This document shows, in pieces, positions 1-5,869 of a stretch of 10,068 nucleotides of DNA. The notes below the pieces were generated by a model, which was given only the letters and a program-made list of their open reading frames with translations, was not told the DNA's origin and made no database searches. How positions within the stretch are numbered: the stretch's first letter is position 1; the number at the start of each line of letters is the position of its first letter. The stretch comes from an uncultured Peptococcaceae bacterium (GTDB taxonomy: Bacteria > Bacillota > Dehalobacteriia > UBA4068), in assembly GCA_947307285.1 (NCBI GenBank), contig CAMZIS010000026.1:1-10068 (forward strand), written 5' to 3'. The translations under genes and the position numbers were made by a program.

Positions 1-207
1 GCCCACCGCGATCTCGGACATGCCGTCGATGAGCTTGTCGTAGGTGAGAGCTTCTTCGTTCAGGGGAGCGCCGTCCAGATAAACGTTGATCTCAGCCTCG
101 GGCACGGCTCCCTCGGGCAGGGGGATATCCGGCGCGCCCGCGCCGCCTCCGCAGGCGGCCAGCAGCAGCAGGGAGAGGACTGCGAAAGCGACAAACAGCT
201 TTTTCAT
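1..207 (-). CDS. Small lipoprotein, N-terminal part (truncated by window edge)
   Basis: Reverse-strand reading from the ATG at 207-205 stays open for 69 codons and runs off the window, so the C-terminus is missing. The product starts MKKLFVAF, has a hydrophobic stretch to residue 16 and a lipobox LAAC with the lipidated Cys at position 19, followed by a Gly/Ala/Pro linker: a classic type II (lipoprotein) signal peptide, implying export and anchoring to the outer face of the membrane. The start is supported by GGAGGT at 216-221, 8 nt upstream. The visible mature part (about residues 35-69, containing EINVYLDG and EEALTYDKLIDG) matches no family I can name. It weakly resembles the mature part of the lipoprotein at 9246-9683. 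Function unknown. Confidence 0.8.
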   Translation of the reverse strand, partial: MKKLFVAFAVLSLLLLAACGGGAGAPDIPLPEGAVPEAEINVYLDGAPLNEEALTYDKLIDGMSEIAVG

Positions 208-288
208 TGATCTTTACCTCCGAATGATAATATTATTCTTACCAAAAATATTATTAATAGCGTCACACCCTGCGAGAAGTGAAACTAT

Positions 289-316
289 ATTATCCTTCTC
301 CATGATATTTTGTCAA
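289..316 (-). promoter_or_regulatory. Sigma-70-type promoter for the edge lipoprotein
   Basis: Read on the minus strand, a perfect TTGACA (316-311) is followed after 16 bp by GATAAT (294-289). The predicted start near 282 gives a leader of about 75 nt before the lipoprotein ATG at 207. The leader is AT-rich, unlike the surrounding DNA. I see no convincing operator. Confidence 0.6.
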
Positions 317-344
317 CCGCAACCGCGTAAACAGTATTACTAAT

Positions 345-494
345 CAGCCGCTTTGTTCAATTCCGCGGCGGTCGGCCGGTACGGCGGCGCGGAGAATATT
401 GTTTGCGGGCTATAATTCATTTGACAGAAAGAAGCGCGGCGCGGCGGCAGAAGCGGAAGCTTTTATTATTTACGCCGTTTGATGCGGGCGGCGC
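345..494. other. GC-rich intergenic stretch without a gene
   Basis: The divergent gap between the edge lipoprotein and pncB spans about 356 bases. The part from 345 to 494 holds no supported gene. It is very rich in CG/GGC runs with short AT islands (TATAAT at 411-416, TTGACA at 421-426), but these two elements are in the wrong order and spacing to form a promoter. Arms AAGCGC (432-437) and GCGCTT (491-496) could pair over distance; in such GC-rich DNA this may be chance. Confidence 0.4.
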
Positions 495-523
495 TTGTTT
501 ATTGCAGACAATCGTGATAATAT
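495..523 (+). promoter_or_regulatory. Probable pncB promoter with extended -10
   Basis: TTGTTT (495-500) lies 17 bp upstream of TAATAT (518-523), which is preceded by an extended -10 TG (515-516). An overlapping TATAAT at 521-526 is an alternative -10, but its spacing to the -35 would be 20 bp. The expected start is near 530, giving a leader of about 34 nt. I see no clear NiaR or NrtR operator here, but I cannot exclude one. Confidence 0.5.
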
Positions 524-563
524 AATGGGTGCGAAATCATCGCGGCAGAAAAGGAGAAAAAAT

Positions 564-2033
564 ATGAAGATATATAATGGCTACAGCCGGCTGCCCCGCA
601 ATTACGCGCTGATGACCGACGAGTACGAATTCACCATGGCCAACGGCTACCTGCTCTGCGGCAAGCAGGATCAGGAAGCCGTGTTCGACGTGTTCTTCCG
701 CACCATCCCCAACGGCGGCGGCTACGCCGTCATGGCCGGACTGGACAAGGTCATCCCCTTCATCCAGGGTCTGCGCTTCGGCCAGCAGGAGCTGGACTAC
801 TTCAAGCGCAAGGGCTACGGCGCGGAATTCATCGACTACATGAAGGATTTCCGCTTCACCGGCGACATCTACGCCATCCCCGACGGCACTCCCGTCTTCC
901 CCAACGATCCCCTGATCACGGTGAAAGCCCCGCTGATCCAGGCTCAGATCGTGGAGACCGCCCTGCTGTCCATGATCAACGGCGCCATGGAGCACGCCAC
1001 CGGCGCCCGCCGCATCATCGAGGCCACGCCCCCCGGGGTCACGGTCATGGAGTTCGGCGCCCGCCGCGCCGACGGCTGCGAGGCCGCGGTGGACGCTTCC
1101 ATCTACGGCATCATGGCCGGCTGCGTGGGCACCAGCAACGACCTGGCGGCGGACATGCTGAACATGAAGGGCATGGGCACCCAGGCTCACAGCTGGATCG
1201 AATCCTATCCCACCGAATACGAGGCCTTCCTGGCCTACGCCAAGGCCTATCCCGACAACTGCCTGCTGCTGGTGGATACCTTCGACACCCTTAAAAGCGG
1301 CATCCCCAACGCCATCCGCGTGGCTAAAGAGTACCTGGAGCCCAACGGCTACCGCCTGAAGGGCATCCGCATCGACTCCGGCGACCTGGCCTGGCTCTCC
1401 TCCCAGGTGCGCCAGATGTTCGACGAGGCGGGCCTCAACGACGCCATCATCTGCCTGTCCAACGCCCTGAACGCCGAGTCCATCGAATCCCTGGTCCATC
1501 AGGGGGCCAAATTCGACACCCTGGGCGTGGGCGACAACATCTCCAAGCCCGCCGGCCGCATGGGCTGCGTGTACAAGGAAGTGGCCCTGATGGAAGACGG
1601 CAAGTGGGTGCCCAAGATCAAGCTGACCAACAACGTGTCCAAGACCACCAACCCCGGCTTCAAGAAGATCTACCGCGCCTTTGACCGGGAGACCGGCTTC
1701 GCTCTGGCCGACGTCATCACCGGCCGCGACGAGGTGATCGAAGGCGACCGTCTCACCGTGGTCGACCCCGCCAACTACCTGCGCCGCAGCAGCATCAGGA
1801 ACTTCGACCTGGAGGAGCTGCAAAAGCCCATCTTCATCAAGGGCGAGCTGGTCTACGACGATCCGGAGATTTTGGAAAAGCAGGCCTACTGCAACCAGCA
1901 GATGGCCCGGCTCTATCCGGCGGTCAAGCGCATCGAGAACCCGCGGGAATACTACGTGGACTGCACGGAAGAGTACGTGAACTTCAAGAACCAGCTGATC
2001 CTGGATACGCAAAAGAGCATCCTGGAGCTGTAA
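564..2033 (+). CDS. pncB: Nicotinate phosphoribosyltransferase
   Basis: This 489-residue cytosolic enzyme makes nicotinate mononucleotide from nicotinate and PRPP with ATP hydrolysis (EC 6.3.4.21), the entry step of Preiss-Handler NAD salvage. Family marks in order: N-terminal LMTDEYEFTMA (about 16-26), GARRADG (165-171), GTSN (189-192), GTQAHSW (205-211) whose His209 corresponds to the histidine phosphorylated during catalysis, DTFDTLKSGIPNAI (238-251), IRIDSGDL (268-275) and LGVGDNI (320-326). The length fits the roughly 480-490-residue Firmicutes type. I chose ATG 564 because AAGGAG (551-556) sits 7 nt upstream; the frame is open 69 bases further, but only from a TTG inside the promoter. 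It is a single-gene unit: promoter before, terminator after. No pncA, nadD or nadE is in the window, so the source of nicotinate is not shown here. Confidence 0.95.
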   Translation: MKIYNGYSRLPRNYALMTDEYEFTMANGYLLCGKQDQEAVFDVFFRTIPNGGGYAVMAGLDKVIPFIQGLRFGQQELDYFKRKGYGAEFIDYMKDFRFTGDIYAIPDGTPVFPNDPLITVKAPLIQAQIVETALLSMINGAMEHATGARRIIEATPPGVTVMEFGARRADGCEAAVDASIYGIMAGCVGTSNDLAADMLNMKGMGTQAHSWIESYPTEYEAFLAYAKAYPDNCLLLVDTFDTLKSGIPNAIRVAKEYLEPNGYRLKGIRIDSGDLAWLSSQVRQMFDEAGLNDAIICLSNALNAESIESLVHQGAKFDTLGVGDNISKPAGRMGCVYKEVALMEDGKWVPKIKLTNNVSKTTNPGFKKIYRAFDRETGFALADVITGRDEVIEGDRLTVVDPANYLRRSSIRNFDLEELQKPIFIKGELVYDDPEILEKQAYCNQQMARLYPAVKRIENPREYYVDCTEEYVNFKNQLILDTQKSILEL

Positions 2034-2054
2034 AGGATCATCGAACATACGCTT

Positions 2055-2084
2055 ACGGCGCGGCCTGTCGGTCGCGCCGTTTTT
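2055..2084 (+). terminator. Rho-independent terminator of pncB
   Basis: ACGGCGCG (2055-2062) pairs perfectly with CGCGCCGT (2073-2080). Three further pairs (one G-T) close a TGTC tetraloop, and five T residues (2080-2084) follow. It begins 22 nt after the pncB stop codon. Confidence 0.85.
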
Positions 2085-2102
2085 GTCGGGCCGGCCGCGC
2101 CC

Positions 2103-2130
2103 TTGACATGCCGGGGTAATGATTTATAAT
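2103..2130 (+). promoter_or_regulatory. Consensus promoter for the aminopeptidase operon
   Basis: A perfect TTGACA (2103-2108) and a perfect TATAAT (2125-2130) are separated by 16 bp. The start should fall near 2137, giving a leader of about 43 nt. It lies directly after the pncB terminator, so the downstream operon is transcribed independently. The match to consensus suggests strong, constitutive expression. Confidence 0.8.
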
Positions 2131-2157
2131 TGTTGGTAGAGCTTTTTTACATATAAT
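2130..2157 (+). promoter_or_regulatory. Possible second, tandem promoter
   Basis: TTGTTG (2130-2135) is followed after 16 bp by a second perfect TATAAT (2152-2157). The start would be near 2164, only a few bases before the Shine-Dalgarno at 2167-2172. The -10 is strong but the -35 is imperfect, so this could be chance in an AT-rich leader. Confidence 0.35.
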
Positions 2158-2179
2158 AACCTACTGAAGGAGAATACAT

Positions 2180-3559
2180 ATGGAACGGGAAACAGCCTGG
2201 AAGAAATACAACAAGACGCAGAAAAGGGAGCTGGAAAAGCTCTGCCGCGATTACCGTGGGTTCATCAGCCAGTGCAAGACCGAGCGGGAATGCGTGGCCC
2301 GCTGCATCGAGCTGGCGAAAGCCAAGGGCTACCGCGATCTGGAAGAGCTGACGGCAACGAACACGCAGCTCCGCCCCGGCGACAAGGTCTACGCCTGCTG
2401 CATGGGTAAGACCCTGGCCCTGTTCAACCTGGGCCGCGACCCGCTGGAGCAGGGCATGGCCATTTTAGGCGCCCACGTGGATTCGCCCCGCATCGACGTG
2501 AAGCAGGAGCCCCTCTACGAATCCGACGGCTCCGCCTTCTTCGACACCCATTATTACGGCGGCATCAAAAAATACCAGTGGGTGACCATCCCCCTCGCCA
2601 TTCGCGGTCTGGCCGTGAAGAAGGACGGCAGCAAGGTCGCCGTCAACATCGGCGACAACCCCGGCGACCCGGTGTTCTGCATCTCCGACCTGCTGATCCA
2701 CCTGTCTCAGGAGCAGCTGGAGAAAAAGGGCCGCAAGGTGGTGGAAGGCGAGGACCTGGACCTGCTGATCGGCACCGTGCCGCTGGCGGACGAGGAAAAG
2801 GACGCGGTGCGCAAGAACGTGCTGCGCCTGCTGGAAGAGGAATACGGCCTGCAGGAGGACGACCTGACCTCGGCTGAGCTGGAGATCGTCCCCGCGGGCG
2901 AAGCCAGAGAAGCCGGACTGGACCGCAGCATGATCCTGGGCTACGGCCAGGACGACCGCGTGTGCGCCTACACCTCCCTCATCGCCATGCTGGAGGTGGA
3001 CGACGTGCAGCGCACCACCTGCTGCTATCTCTGCGACAAGGAGGAGATCGGCAGCGTGGGCGCCACCGGCGCCCGTTCCCGCTTCTTCGAGAACGCCGTG
3101 GCCGAGCTGCTGAGCCTGAGCGGTCAGCTGACGCCTTTGGCCCTCAGCCGCTGTCTCCGCCATTCCCGCATGCTGTCCTCCGACGTCAGCGCCGCCTACG
3201 ACCCGCTGTACGCTTCCGCCTTCAACAAGCGCAGCACCTGCTATCTTGGGAAAGGTCTGGTGTTCAACAAATTCACCGGAAGCGGCGGCAAATCCGGCAG
3301 CAACGACGCCAATCCCGAATTCATCGCCGACGTCCGCCGGGTGCTGGACGAGGCCAAAGTGAGCTATCAAAACGCCGAGCTGGGCAAGGTCGATCTGGGC
3401 GGCGGCGGCACCATCGCCTATATCTTCGCCCTGCTGGGCATGGAGGTCATCGACAGCGGCGTGGCCGTGCTGTCCATGCACGCCCCCTGGGAGCTGACCA
3501 GCAAGGCCGACGTGTACGAGGCCAAGCGGGGCTACGTGGCCTTCCTGAAGAACATTTAA
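2180..3559 (+). CDS. M18 family metalloaminopeptidase (aminopeptidase 1 type)
   Basis: This 459-residue protein is a cytosolic M18 aminopeptidase, a family of dinuclear zinc enzymes that cleave N-terminal residues from peptides and form large tetrahedral assemblies. Likely metal and catalytic residues are in the expected order: GAHVDSPR (97-104, His99 and Asp101), GQDDR (256-260, bridging Asp), CDKEEIGS (285-292, with the adjacent glutamates 288-289 as general base and ligand), SSDVSAAY (333-340, Asp335) and HAPWE (434-438, His434). The length fits bacterial aminopeptidase 1 proteins. Many M18 members have a His in the motif after Asp335 (AHA-type) where this one has AAY. ATG 2180 is supported by AAGGAG (2167-2172) 7 nt upstream. 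The next gene follows after 14 nt. Family assignment is firm; substrate preference cannot be read from sequence. Confidence 0.92.
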   Translation: MERETAWKKYNKTQKRELEKLCRDYRGFISQCKTERECVARCIELAKAKGYRDLEELTATNTQLRPGDKVYACCMGKTLALFNLGRDPLEQGMAILGAHVDSPRIDVKQEPLYESDGSAFFDTHYYGGIKKYQWVTIPLAIRGLAVKKDGSKVAVNIGDNPGDPVFCISDLLIHLSQEQLEKKGRKVVEGEDLDLLIGTVPLADEEKDAVRKNVLRLLEEEYGLQEDDLTSAELEIVPAGEAREAGLDRSMILGYGQDDRVCAYTSLIAMLEVDDVQRTTCCYLCDKEEIGSVGATGARSRFFENAVAELLSLSGQLTPLALSRCLRHSRMLSSDVSAAYDPLYASAFNKRSTCYLGKGLVFNKFTGSGGKSGSNDANPEFIADVRRVLDEAKVSYQNAELGKVDLGGGGTIAYIFALLGMEVIDSGVAVLSMHAPWELTSKADVYEAKRGYVAFLKNI

Positions 3560-3573
3560 TCATAGGAGCAAGC

Positions 3574-4785
3574 ATGACCGTGATCATCGTAGGCGGCGGC
3601 GCCTCCGGCCTCATGGCGGCGCTGACCGCCGCGCCCGCCTCCCCCGTTCTGCTGCTGGAGCGGCAGTCCCGGGTGGGGCGCAAGCTGATGGCCAGCGGCA
3701 ACGAGGGCAAGGGCTGCTCCTTTGCCGAGGAGCACCCGGAGCGCTATCACGGCGTGGACCCCGCTTTTTGCGCGGCGGCGCTCAACCGCTTCGGCGTCGA
3801 CGATACGCTGGCCTTTTTTGCAGGCCTAGGTCTGGTCTCCTGCAGCGAGCCGGACGGACGGGTCTATCCCTTCAGCGACACGGCCAACAGCGTGGTGGAC
3901 GTGCTGCGTCTGGCTGCCGGAGAGAAGGGCGTGGATATCCGCACCGGCTGCGAAGTCACGGAGGTCCGCCGCACGGGGGAGGGCTTCGTCCTGCGCAGCG
4001 GAGACGCGGAATACACAGGCCACAAGCTCATCGTGGCCTGCGGCGGCGCGGCCGGGGCGAGACTGGGCGGCGGCGTCTCCGGTTACCGTCTGCTGGAAAG
4101 CCTGGGCCACCGTCGCGGACCCATCCTGCCCGCCCTGACCCAGATCAAGACGGACAGCCGCTTCACCCGGCCCCTGAAGGGGGTGCGGGCCAAGGCCGCG
4201 CTTACGCTCGTCCGCGGCGAACGCGAATTGGGGCATAGCGACGGCGAGGTGCAGTTCACCGATTTCGGCGTGTCCGGGCCCGCGGCCTTCGACCTGAGCC
4301 GGGCCGCCGCCACGGAAAAAGGCGATCTCACTTTAGCTCTGGATCTGCTGCCGGCCCTGTCCCGGCAGGAATTACAGGCCCGTCTGGGCGAAAGGAAGGC
4401 GTCCTTCCCCCAGCTTCCCACCGAACACCTGCTGACCGGCGCTCTGCACAACAGGCTGGCTCTGGTCCTGCTGAAACAGGCGGGGCTGAGCCTCGCCTCT
4501 CCCCTGTCCGCGCTGACGGAAAAGCAGCTGGCTGCCGTCTGCGGTCTGGTCAAGGACTGGCGGCTGCCCGTTTTGGGCGTGCTGGGCTTTGACGCGGCCC
4601 AGGTCACGGCGGGCGGCGTACTGACCCGTGATTTTCACCCCGAAACTTTGGAGAGCCGCATCACTCCCGGGCTTTACGCCTGCGGCGAGGTGCTGGACAT
4701 CGACGGCGACTGCGGCGGCTTCAACCTGCAGTGGGCCTGGTCCAGCGGACATATCGCCGGCGCTGCTGCCGCGGGGCTGCTGTAA
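3574..4785 (+). CDS. HI0933/YhiN-family NAD(P)/FAD-dependent oxidoreductase
   Basis: A 403-residue flavoprotein of the HI0933-like (BaiN/YhiN) group. Visible parts: the N-terminal dinucleotide fold VGGGASGLMAA (6-16), GRKLMASGN (35-43), the GRVYPFSDTANSVVD stretch (95-109), VACGGAAG (154-161), FTDFGVSGPA (228-237), and the C-terminal FAD-contact region AGGVL (346-350), PGLYACGEVLDIDG (365-378) and GGFNLQWAWSSG (381-392). Length is normal for the family. Relatives have been linked to flavin-dependent reduction, including a proposed role in gut bile-acid metabolism for BaiN, but most members have no proven substrate. The usual GNGRCN/GNGKCN motif after the GRKL segment is changed here to GNEGKGCS. 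ATG 3574 has AGGAG at 3564-3568. It shares the aminopeptidase promoter; the much longer open frame upstream is antiphase to the real aminopeptidase gene and is not coding. Confidence 0.88.
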   Translation: MTVIIVGGGASGLMAALTAAPASPVLLLERQSRVGRKLMASGNEGKGCSFAEEHPERYHGVDPAFCAAALNRFGVDDTLAFFAGLGLVSCSEPDGRVYPFSDTANSVVDVLRLAAGEKGVDIRTGCEVTEVRRTGEGFVLRSGDAEYTGHKLIVACGGAAGARLGGGVSGYRLLESLGHRRGPILPALTQIKTDSRFTRPLKGVRAKAALTLVRGERELGHSDGEVQFTDFGVSGPAAFDLSRAAATEKGDLTLALDLLPALSRQELQARLGERKASFPQLPTEHLLTGALHNRLALVLLKQAGLSLASPLSALTEKQLAAVCGLVKDWRLPVLGVLGFDAAQVTAGGVLTRDFHPETLESRITPGLYACGEVLDIDGDCGGFNLQWAWSSGHIAGAAAAGLL

Positions 4786-4808
4786 AACAAACCGAAAATG
4801 GCTATATG

Positions 4809-4839
4809 AAAAGAGGAGAGCCGCGGCTCTCCTCTTTTT
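4809..4839. terminator. Perfect palindromic bidirectional terminator
   Basis: Bases 4809-4838 form a perfect inverted repeat centred on the GC at 4823-4824 (AGAGGAGAGCC on the left, its complement on the right). It is flanked by an A run (4809-4812) and a T run (4835-4839), so it can terminate in both directions. It lies between the convergent YhiN-type gene (stop 4785) and the ATPase gene (stop 4854). Confidence 0.9.
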
Positions 4840-4853
4840 GCGTCCGTATATTT

Positions 4854-5591
4854 CTATCTTTCCTCTTCCTCAGCCAGCAGCTGGGACAGCACCTTGTCCG
4901 GCGCCTCCAGGAAACGGCGGGTAAGATTGTAATGGTCGGTGTCCCGGAACTCCCTTGGCGCGATGCCCTCCTCGTCCAGAAGCAGCAGCTCCGCCCCGGG
5001 GAAGGCCATGAGCAGGGGCGAATGGGTGGCGATGATGAACTGGGAATCAAGCTGCACCAGGTCGTGGATGCAGCACAGCAAGGCCAGCTGGCCCCGGGGC
5101 GACAGGGCCGCCTCCGGTTCGTCCAGCAGGTAGAGGCCGTGGCCGGAAAAGCGGTTGTTCACCAGAGCGAGGAAGCTTTCGCCGTGGGAACGCTCGTGCA
5201 GGGAGCTGCCGCCGTAATAACCGCTGTAGCCCAGCTCGTCCACCTGGGTGGCCACGTTATAGAAGCTCTCCGCCCGCAGGAAAAAGCCGTCTTTGGGGAA
5301 GCGCACGCCCTTGGTCAGCCGCAGCTTTTGCCACAGGCCGGAATGGCTGTCCCGGGTGGAGAAATTGAAATTGATAGTCCCGCCCTCCGGGTTGAAGCCC
5401 CAGGCCACGGCTATGGCTTCCAGCAGGGTGGATTTGCCCATGCCGTTTTCGCCCACCAGAAAGGTCACGGGCCTGTGAAGATCCAGCCCCTGCCGGGCGA
5501 TCTGCGCTATGGCCGGGATGCGGGCCAGGTATTCCTCTTCCGGCTCCCCGCTCATGCCGATATGGGAAATGTAGAGTTCGCTGAAGGCCAT
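4854..5591 (-). CDS. Stand-alone P-loop ATPase, COG3910-like (ABC/SMC-type AAA)
   Basis: A 245-residue soluble ATPase. Motifs in order: Walker A GENGMGKST (47-55), a Q-loop/arm region with many aromatic residues (about 73-128), an ABC-like signature SHGES (135-139), Walker B LYLLDEPEAALSP (153-165) with the catalytic Glu in DEPE, and a switch histidine in ATHSP (188-192). This is the ABC/RecF/SMC branch of ATPases, compact and without coiled-coil or membrane segments. It resembles the predicted ATPases of COG3910, whose role is not established. ATG 5591 is preceded by GGGAGAGG 5 nt upstream. It is a single-gene unit with its own promoter and a shared terminator; no nuclease, toxin, permease or reverse-transcriptase partner is adjacent, so a transport or defence role cannot be claimed. 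Confidence 0.85.
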   Translation of the reverse strand: MAFSELYISHIGMSGEPEEEYLARIPAIAQIARQGLDLHRPVTFLVGENGMGKSTLLEAIAVAWGFNPEGGTINFNFSTRDSHSGLWQKLRLTKGVRFPKDGFFLRAESFYNVATQVDELGYSGYYGGSSLHERSHGESFLALVNNRFSGHGLYLLDEPEAALSPRGQLALLCCIHDLVQLDSQFIIATHSPLLMAFPGAELLLLDEEGIAPREFRDTDHYNLTRRFLEAPDKVLSQLLAEEEER

Positions 5592-5622
5592 GAGAACCTC
5601 TCCCTATTCCGTTCCGTCATCT

Positions 5623-5651
5623 ATTCTATCCCATTGGGGACGCATAAGCAA
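5623..5651 (-). promoter_or_regulatory. Promoter of the ATPase gene
   Basis: On the minus strand TTGCTT (5651-5646) and TAGAAT (5628-5623) are separated by 17 bp, with a start expected near 5617. The leader is about 25 nt and holds the GGGAGAGG Shine-Dalgarno. Confidence 0.55.
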
Positions 5652-5733
5652 GGGCGAACAGTAAGACCGGCATTACAGTGGTGTTTTATTATTTCATATA
5701 GCGATATATCACTTCCTGCGGGAAATATTGTCC

Positions 5734-5762
5734 TTTACAAATCGACAGGAATGCTATATATT
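5734..5762 (+). promoter_or_regulatory. Promoter of the EamA transporter unit
   Basis: TTTACA (5734-5739) and TATATT (5757-5762) are separated by 17 bp. The start near 5769 gives a leader of about 100 nt before ATG 5870. Just upstream are an imperfect palindrome TTCCTGCGGGAA (5713-5724) and an AT-rich inverted repeat ATATA-GCGA-TATAT (5697-5710), either of which could be an operator; this is inference only. Confidence 0.55.
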
Positions 5763-5803
5763 AGTAGTTGGTGGAAATTGCGCATCGATCAAGTCACAGC
5801 CAC

Positions 5804-5858
5804 GGGAAACGGGCCGCCCGGCCGGCGTCACCTGCCTGCCGCGATGCCGGCCCTTCCC
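5804..5858 (+). promoter_or_regulatory. Structured GC-rich leader in front of the EamA gene
   Basis: GGGAA (5804-5808) plus GGGCCG (5811-5816) can pair with CGGCCC (5848-5853) plus TTCCC (5854-5858), an 11-bp stem with a 2-nt bulge. A mutually exclusive 7-bp stem is GGCCGGC (5820-5826) with GCCGGCC (5846-5852). The structure ends 11 nt before the start codon and occupies the position where a Shine-Dalgarno would be expected; none is present. I do not recognise a known riboswitch class. GC-rich DNA pairs readily, so function is unproven. Confidence 0.35.
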
Positions 5859-5869
5859 TGATAACGATA

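Noticed and set aside
537..2048. A 503-codon open frame antisense to pncB
   Set aside because: It is an artefact of GC-rich codon use on the opposite strand: the product is a His/Gly/Val/Asp-rich shadow with no recognisable domain, while the plus-strand frame is an unmistakable NAPRTase. The same applies to the long antisense frames at 2465-3481, 5828-6835 and 7583-9163.
2962..3573. A 204-codon N-terminal extension of the YhiN-type protein
   Set aside because: It overlaps the aminopeptidase gene out of frame and encodes Arg/Gly-rich low-complexity sequence. The dinucleotide-binding fold begins right at ATG 3574, which has a good ribosome site.
4731..5861. A 376-codon plus-strand frame across the ATPase gene and the following intergenic region
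   Set aside because: It begins inside the flavoprotein gene, runs through the bidirectional terminator and antisense to a clear P-loop ATPase, and crosses two predicted promoters. The translation has no domain and is Gln/Gly/Val-rich like other shadow frames.
5751..5861. A 36-codon leader ORF before the EamA gene (ATG 5751, stop 5859-5861)
   Set aside because: Its start codon lies upstream of the predicted transcription start and overlaps the spacer and -10 region, and the AGGA preceding it is directly adjacent to the ATG, too close to serve as a ribosome site. Only a 5-codon mini-frame from 5844 would be inside the transcript.
5768..5869. An upstream GTG start (5768) extending the EamA transporter by 34 residues
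   Set aside because: It coincides with the predicted transcription start, has no ribosome site, and would add an Arg/Pro/Ser-rich segment not expected before the first helix of a DMT transporter.
5763..5869. A cobalamin-type riboswitch in the EamA leader
   Set aside because: Fragments such as GCCAC and CCTGCC recall parts of that class, but the conserved core and order are absent and the leader is too short.
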